In this document: positions 12,944-16,055 of the stretch, piece after piece
Numbering within the stretch: the stretch's first letter is position 1
Layout: every line of letters begins with the position of its first letter
Program-made: the position numbers and the translations under genes
Origin: Pseudomonadota bacterium
GTDB taxonomy: Bacteria > Pseudomonadota > Alphaproteobacteria > ATCC43930 > CGMCC-115725
DNA: 16,055 nucleotides
Direction: 5' to 3'
NCBI GenBank assembly: GCA_021790295.1
Contig: JAJYIC010000004.1
Coordinates: 1 to 16,055, forward strand
The notes under the pieces: model-generated
The model's input: the letters and a program-made list of their open reading frames with translations, nothing else
Told to the model about the DNA's origin: nothing
Databases searched by the model: none

Positions 12944-14494
12944 TCAAGCCGGTTGCCGGAAAACCCGGCGCCAGATTTCGCGCGGGAGGGCAAGCCCGAG
13001 GAGAAAGGCGAAAACCGCAAAGCTGCCGAGCCCGGCGCCGACGAGCCCGGCGAGAGCGGCGAGCCGCAACCCCTCCGCGCCTGCGAAGAGAGGCGCGAGA
13101 AACTCTTTGAGGATGGCGAGAACCGCCGCCATGGCCAGAGAGGAAAGGGCGATGCGCGGCAGGCTCCTCTGCGCCCGCCCGTCGAGGCGGAAATGCCCGC
13201 GCCGTTTGAGGAGGGCGAAAAGGGTCAGGGCATTGACCCAGCCGGCAAGGCTCGTCGCCAAAGCGACCCCGACATGAGCAAAAAGGCGCATCAAAAGAAG
13301 AGTGAGCGCGAGATTGACGACGACGGCCGCGATCGCGACCCTCACCGGCGTCTTCGTGTCCGCGCGCGCGAAAAACGCCGGCGCAAGCACGCGGATCAGA
13401 ACAAAAGCCGGAAGCCCCGCGGCATAAGCGGCAAGCGCCCCCGCCGTCGCCGCCACCGCGGCGGGGCCAAAGGCGCCGCGCTCGAAAAGCGCGGCAAGGA
13501 TCGGGCGGGCGAGAAGGCCGAGCGCCAAAGCCGCGGGCAAGGTGAGAAAGAGGGCGAGTTCGAGCCCGCGATTTTGCGTCGCCATCGCGCCTTCCCTGTC
13601 GCCGAGGCGTATCTGGCGCGAGATCGCGGGCAGGATCGCCGTGCCGATAGCAACGCCGACAACCCCCAGGGGCAATTGGTTGAGGCGATCGGCGTAATAA
13701 AGATAGGAGACCGCGCCTGTCGGCAAAAGCGAGGCGAGAGCGGTTGAAACGACGAGGTTGAGCTGGGTCACCCCGGCCCCCAAAACCGCCGGCGCCATCA
13801 GCTTCAGCGCGCGGCGCACTTCCGCGCTGAGGCGCGGGCGCGGCAGCGAGAGAGAAAACCCCGCCCGGGCGCAATTGGAAACCAGCCAAAGAAACTGCGC
13901 AGCACCCGCCGCGGTGACGGTCCAGGCGAGTAAGCGCCCCGGAGCAAAGCCGAAGTGGCGGATGGCGATCAACGCGGCGATCAAAAAAAGGTTCAAAAGG
14001 ATCGGCGTCGCCGCCGCCGCCCAAAACCGGTCGAGCGAATTCAAAACCCCGCCCGCGAGCGCGACGAGAGCGATAAAAAGCAGATAAGGGAAGGTGAGCC
14101 GCCCGAGTTCGACGACCAGAGGAAACTTCCCCGGCTCCGCCGCAAAACCCGGAGCCATCACCCGCATCACCTGCGGCATCAAGATCTCGCCCAAAAGGAC
14201 AAAGCCGAGAAGGGCCGAGAGCAGAACCGCAAGCGCATCCTCGGCAAAAAGCCGGGCCGCCTCCTTGCCGCTTTCGGCGTTGGCGCCGGCAAAAAGTGGG
14301 ACGAAAGCGGCGCTGAAAGCGCCTTCGGCAAAAAGGCTGCGAAACAGGTTCGGAAGACGCAAGGCGACAAAAAAAGCATCGGCGACCGGCGCCGCGCCGA
14401 TCGTCGCCGCCAGCAGGATGTCGCGGGCAAAACCGAGAACCCGGCTGACGAGGGTGTAGGAACCAACCGTGGCGGCGGCGCGCAAAAGGCTCAT
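12944..14494 (-). CDS. murJ: lipid II flippase MurJ (MviN)
   Basis: MurJ moves lipid II across the inner membrane for peptidoglycan assembly. The 516-aa product is nearly all hydrophobic and consistent with the 14 membrane helices of the family. Diagnostic segments are the N-terminal SYTLVSRVLGFARDILLA (12-29, including R18 and R24), ADAFFVALRLPNLFRSLFAE in the second helix region, and YYADRLNQLPLGVVGVAIGT mid-protein. The ATG at 14494 starts the family-typical MSLLRAAATVGSYT; the open frame continues upstream antisense to dapB and is not used. No good Shine-Dalgarno is visible. In many Hyphomicrobiales glnD precedes murJ; here dapB is divergent instead. Confidence 0.96.
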   Translation of the reverse strand: MSLLRAAATVGSYTLVSRVLGFARDILLAATIGAAPVADAFFVALRLPNLFRSLFAEGAFSAAFVPLFAGANAESGKEAARLFAEDALAVLLSALLGFVLLGEILMPQVMRVMAPGFAAEPGKFPLVVELGRLTFPYLLFIALVALAGGVLNSLDRFWAAAATPILLNLFLIAALIAIRHFGFAPGRLLAWTVTAAGAAQFLWLVSNCARAGFSLSLPRPRLSAEVRRALKLMAPAVLGAGVTQLNLVVSTALASLLPTGAVSYLYYADRLNQLPLGVVGVAIGTAILPAISRQIRLGDREGAMATQNRGLELALFLTLPAALALGLLARPILAALFERGAFGPAAVAATAGALAAYAAGLPAFVLIRVLAPAFFARADTKTPVRVAIAAVVVNLALTLLLMRLFAHVGVALATSLAGWVNALTLFALLKRRGHFRLDGRAQRSLPRIALSSLAMAAVLAILKEFLAPLFAGAEGLRLAALAGLVGAGLGSFAVFAFLLGLALPREIWRRVFRQPA

Positions 14495-14627
14495 GCCGCG
14501 CGGTGTAGAGGAAAATGCCCGCGAGGAAAACGGTTGCGAGCGGGATCGCGGCGCAAAAAAAGAGACGCGCGCTTGTGTTTTACCGGCCGAAGCCTCACCG
14601 TTCGCGGGAACGCAAAAGGAGGCGACC
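14495..14627. other. divergent intergenic region murJ/dapB
   Basis: These 133 bp must hold start signals for both directions. I see no convincing -35/-10 pair on either strand. The only clear element is the dapB ribosome site at its right end. Confidence 0.6.
14615..14622 (+). promoter_or_regulatory. dapB ribosome-binding site
   Basis: AAAGGAGG lies 5 nt before the ATG at 14628. It is the best Shine-Dalgarno in the window and fixes the dapB start over the longer frame that opens at 14469. Confidence 0.85.
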
Positions 14628-15434
14628 ATGGGGGCGACGAGGATCGGGGTGGTCGGTTGCGCCGGCCGCATGGGCAGGATGCTCGTGGCCGAAATCGCGG
14701 CGAGCGAGAACTGCGTCGTCTCCGGAGGCACGGAGGCGCCGGGAAGCGGTTCTGTCAACCACGATATCGGCGAGGCTGCCGGCATCGGGCGGATCGGGAT
14801 ACCGGTCGGCGACAATGTCGAAAAGCTTTTGCGCGCGGCCGACGTCGTCATCGAGTTTACGACGCCCGCCGCGACGGCCGAACATGCGCGGCTCGCCGCC
14901 CAGAGCGCGACGCCCCTCGTCATCGGCACCACCGGGCTTTCCTCCGAAGAAACCGCCCTCATCCGCGAAGCGGCAAGCCGGATCCCGATCGTTTTGGCGC
15001 CCAATATGAGCCTCGGGATCAATCTTTTGCTCGACATCGTCGAAGGGGTGGCGCGCCGCCTCGGGCCCGAGTGGGACATCGAGATCATCGAGATGCACCA
15101 CCGGGGAAAGGTGGACGCCCCTTCGGGCACCGCACTTGCGCTCGGGCGGGCGGCGGCAAAAGGCCGCGACGTCTCTTTCGAAGAGGTGGCAAAACGCGGC
15201 CGGGACGGGATCGCCGGCGCCCGGCCTGCGGGTGAGATCGGTTTTGCGGCGTTGCGCGGGGGCGACGCGGTCGGCGACCACCATGTCGTCTTCGCGGCGG
15301 CGGGGGAGCGTCTCGAACTCGTTCACCGGGCGACGAGCCGGGCGATCTACGCCAAAGGCGCGGTGCGCGCGGCGCTTTGGGTGGTCGGACGCAGCCCCGG
15401 CCTTTACGGCCTCAAGGAGGTTCTCGGACTATAA
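14628..15434 (+). CDS. dapB: 4-hydroxy-tetrahydrodipicolinate reductase
   Basis: DapB reduces 4-hydroxy-tetrahydrodipicolinate with NAD(P)H in the DAP/lysine pathway, so it feeds peptidoglycan precursors that MurJ later exports. The 268-aa product has the nucleotide-binding GCAGRMG (10-16), EFTTPAAT (76-83), GTTG (100-103), APNMS (124-128) and the substrate-binding and catalytic block EMHHRGKVDAPSGTA (155-169; H157, H158, K161). The start is the ATG at 14628, with AAAGGAGG upstream. It is the only plus-strand gene found and is divergent from murJ. It ends in TAA 7 bp before the convergent DUF2244 stop. Confidence 0.97.
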   Translation: MGATRIGVVGCAGRMGRMLVAEIAASENCVVSGGTEAPGSGSVNHDIGEAAGIGRIGIPVGDNVEKLLRAADVVIEFTTPAATAEHARLAAQSATPLVIGTTGLSSEETALIREAASRIPIVLAPNMSLGINLLLDIVEGVARRLGPEWDIEIIEMHHRGKVDAPSGTALALGRAAAKGRDVSFEEVAKRGRDGIAGARPAGEIGFAALRGGDAVGDHHVVFAAAGERLELVHRATSRAIYAKGAVRAALWVVGRSPGLYGLKEVLGL

Positions 15435-15441
15435 AGAGGGA

Positions 15442-15963
15442 TCAGCAATCCTGTGCCGCCGGATCGAGGGAGTTCTTCCATTGAAACAGTGCCTCGGCAA
15501 GCGTTTGCGCCAGTTCGCGCCTGAGCGTAGGGGCAAGAAAGGCGCCGATCGCAAGGCTTCTCCCGTGCGATCCGACAAGAAGACGCTCCGAACGGCCCCG
15601 TCTCTCTTCGAGCATGACGCGCAGCCAGAAAGGGTGGAACCGCCACTGCCGGCGTTCCCCGCGCATGCTCACCTTTTCGACGGTGAAGGTCTTGCCGGAG
15701 AGGCGCAGCGTCTCGCTTTCGCGTGCGCGCCTGTAGTTGCGGGCAAAGGCGAGATAAAGAAGGGCAAGGTCAAGCCCGAAAAATCCGCAGACGGGCCAGG
15801 CTCCGGCGGCGATACAGAGACCTCCGGCGCCAAGGCTGAAACAGCCGAGAACCAGCATCAAAAGGCGAAAGCCTCTGGGCGAAAGGCTCCTCTGGGGCAC
15901 GAGGACGCGCTCGAAAAAGACGCGCCCCGCGCCGGCCCGGTTTTCTTCTTCGCCTCCCCTCAT
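15442..15963 (-). CDS. DUF2244 family membrane protein
   Basis: This is a 173-aa protein of unknown function with two adjacent membrane helices (about 33-52 and 55-74) near the N-terminus and a soluble C-terminal domain. Family hallmarks are PQRSLSPRGFRLLM (23-36), the WPVCGFFGLDLALLYLAF stretch (56-73), the basic NYRRARESE loop (76-84) and a WRFHPFWLRV block. DUF2244 proteins are common in Alphaproteobacteria and often lie near nth and dapB; no biochemical role is known to me. The ATG at 15963 is preceded only 9 nt upstream by a good -10 box, so the mRNA may be leaderless, or the start may be mis-assigned. It converges on dapB with 7 bp between the stops, leaving no room for a shared hairpin terminator between them. 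Confidence 0.85.
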   Translation of the reverse strand: MRGGEEENRAGAGRVFFERVLVPQRSLSPRGFRLLMLVLGCFSLGAGGLCIAAGAWPVCGFFGLDLALLYLAFARNYRRARESETLRLSGKTFTVEKVSMRGERRQWRFHPFWLRVMLEERRGRSERLLVGSHGRSLAIGAFLAPTLRRELAQTLAEALFQWKNSLDPAAQDC

Positions 15964-16055
15964 CGCCGCCGCAGAATAGCCGAAAAGGCCTTTTCCGGCA
16001 AATGGGCGGCGGCGCGGGGCTAGGCGCAGATGAGCGTCGAGGGGAAAGGAAAATC
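15964..16055. other. right edge of the window
   Basis: Besides the DUF2244 promoter, two fragments are possible. On the minus strand a frame reading DFPFPSTLICA ends at a TAG (16022-16020) and may be the C-terminus of an upstream gene. On the plus strand an ATG at 16030 opens MSVEGKGK without a good ribosome site. Too little is visible to choose either. Confidence 0.3.
15973..16001 (-). promoter_or_regulatory. candidate sigma-70 promoter for the DUF2244 gene
   Basis: On the minus strand TTGCCG (16001-15996) and TATTCT (15978-15973) are spaced by exactly 17 nt. The spacer is an inverted repeat centred on AAAAGGCCTTTT, which could be an operator. The ATG follows 9 nt after the -10, implying a leader of about 3 nt or none. 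Confidence 0.45.

Noticed and set aside
11348..13747. Very long plus-strand open frame antisense to nifU-like, trpS and murJ
   Set aside because: Low-complexity Arg/Gly/Glu composition, no domain and full overlap with three strongly identified genes; a GC-rich shadow frame.
14495..15130. Upstream extension of the murJ frame antisense to dapB
   Set aside because: murJ homologues start at MSLLRAAATVGSYT; the extension covers well-defined dapB coding sequence.
1..16055. CRISPR arrays, tRNA or rRNA genes, IS elements, toxin-antitoxin or defence genes
   Set aside because: No repeat-spacer pattern, no transposase or nuclease domains, and no structural RNA seen on either strand; nearly all sequence is accounted for by housekeeping genes.

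Overview
The window is a dense, GC-rich stretch of a bacterial chromosome carrying housekeeping genes. Gene content and order point to an alphaproteobacterium of the order Hyphomicrobiales (Rhizobiales): a MucR/Ros-type zinc-finger regulator and a Fur/Mur protein lacking the structural zinc cysteines lie beside murJ-trpS-nifU-tsaB-rimI, followed by plsC-miaB-phoH-ybeY-corC-lnt, a PhrR-like HTH regulator, metK and trmB. I cannot fix the genus; a methylotrophic or phototrophic relative (Methylocystis- or Beijerinckia-like) is only a guess.

Layout. Everything from 14494 down to 1 is transcribed on the minus strand, so the biological order runs right to left. (a) murJ, trpS, a NifU-like protein, tsaB, rimI. 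(b) mucR, alone behind its own predicted promoter. (c) fur, an acyltransferase, miaB, phoH, ybeY, corC, lnt; the miaB-phoH-ybeY-corC-lnt part has the same order as miaB-ybeZYX-lnt of E. coli. (d) an XRE-family regulator behind a candidate promoter. (e) a 289-bp intergenic stretch with two related palindromic units and the metK leader. (f) metK and the start of trmB, which runs off the left edge. To the right of murJ, dapB is divergent on the plus strand, and a DUF2244 membrane protein converges on it with only 7 bp between the stops.

How the genes fit together. Many act on translation and tRNA: TrmB (m7G46), MiaB (ms2i6A37), TsaB (t6A37), TrpS, YbeY (16S rRNA maturation) and RimI. MetK makes the SAM used by TrmB and MiaB, and the NifU-like protein may supply Fe-S clusters to MiaB. 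A second theme is the envelope: MurJ (lipid II flippase), DapB (DAP for peptidoglycan, and lysine), Lnt (lipoprotein acylation) and PlsC (phospholipid or ornithine-lipid acylation). Most junctions inside the transcription units are 4-bp start/stop overlaps of the form NTGA, implying tight translational coupling; the best-supported tsaB start is then a CTG.

I see no mobile-element gene, CRISPR array, tRNA or rRNA, and no clearly new multi-gene system. The most unusual items are the pair of ~70-bp palindromic units upstream of metK, the NTGA overlaps with the non-AUG tsaB start, and the metK leader. No gene-free stretch exceeds 300 bp; the longest is 1608-1896.
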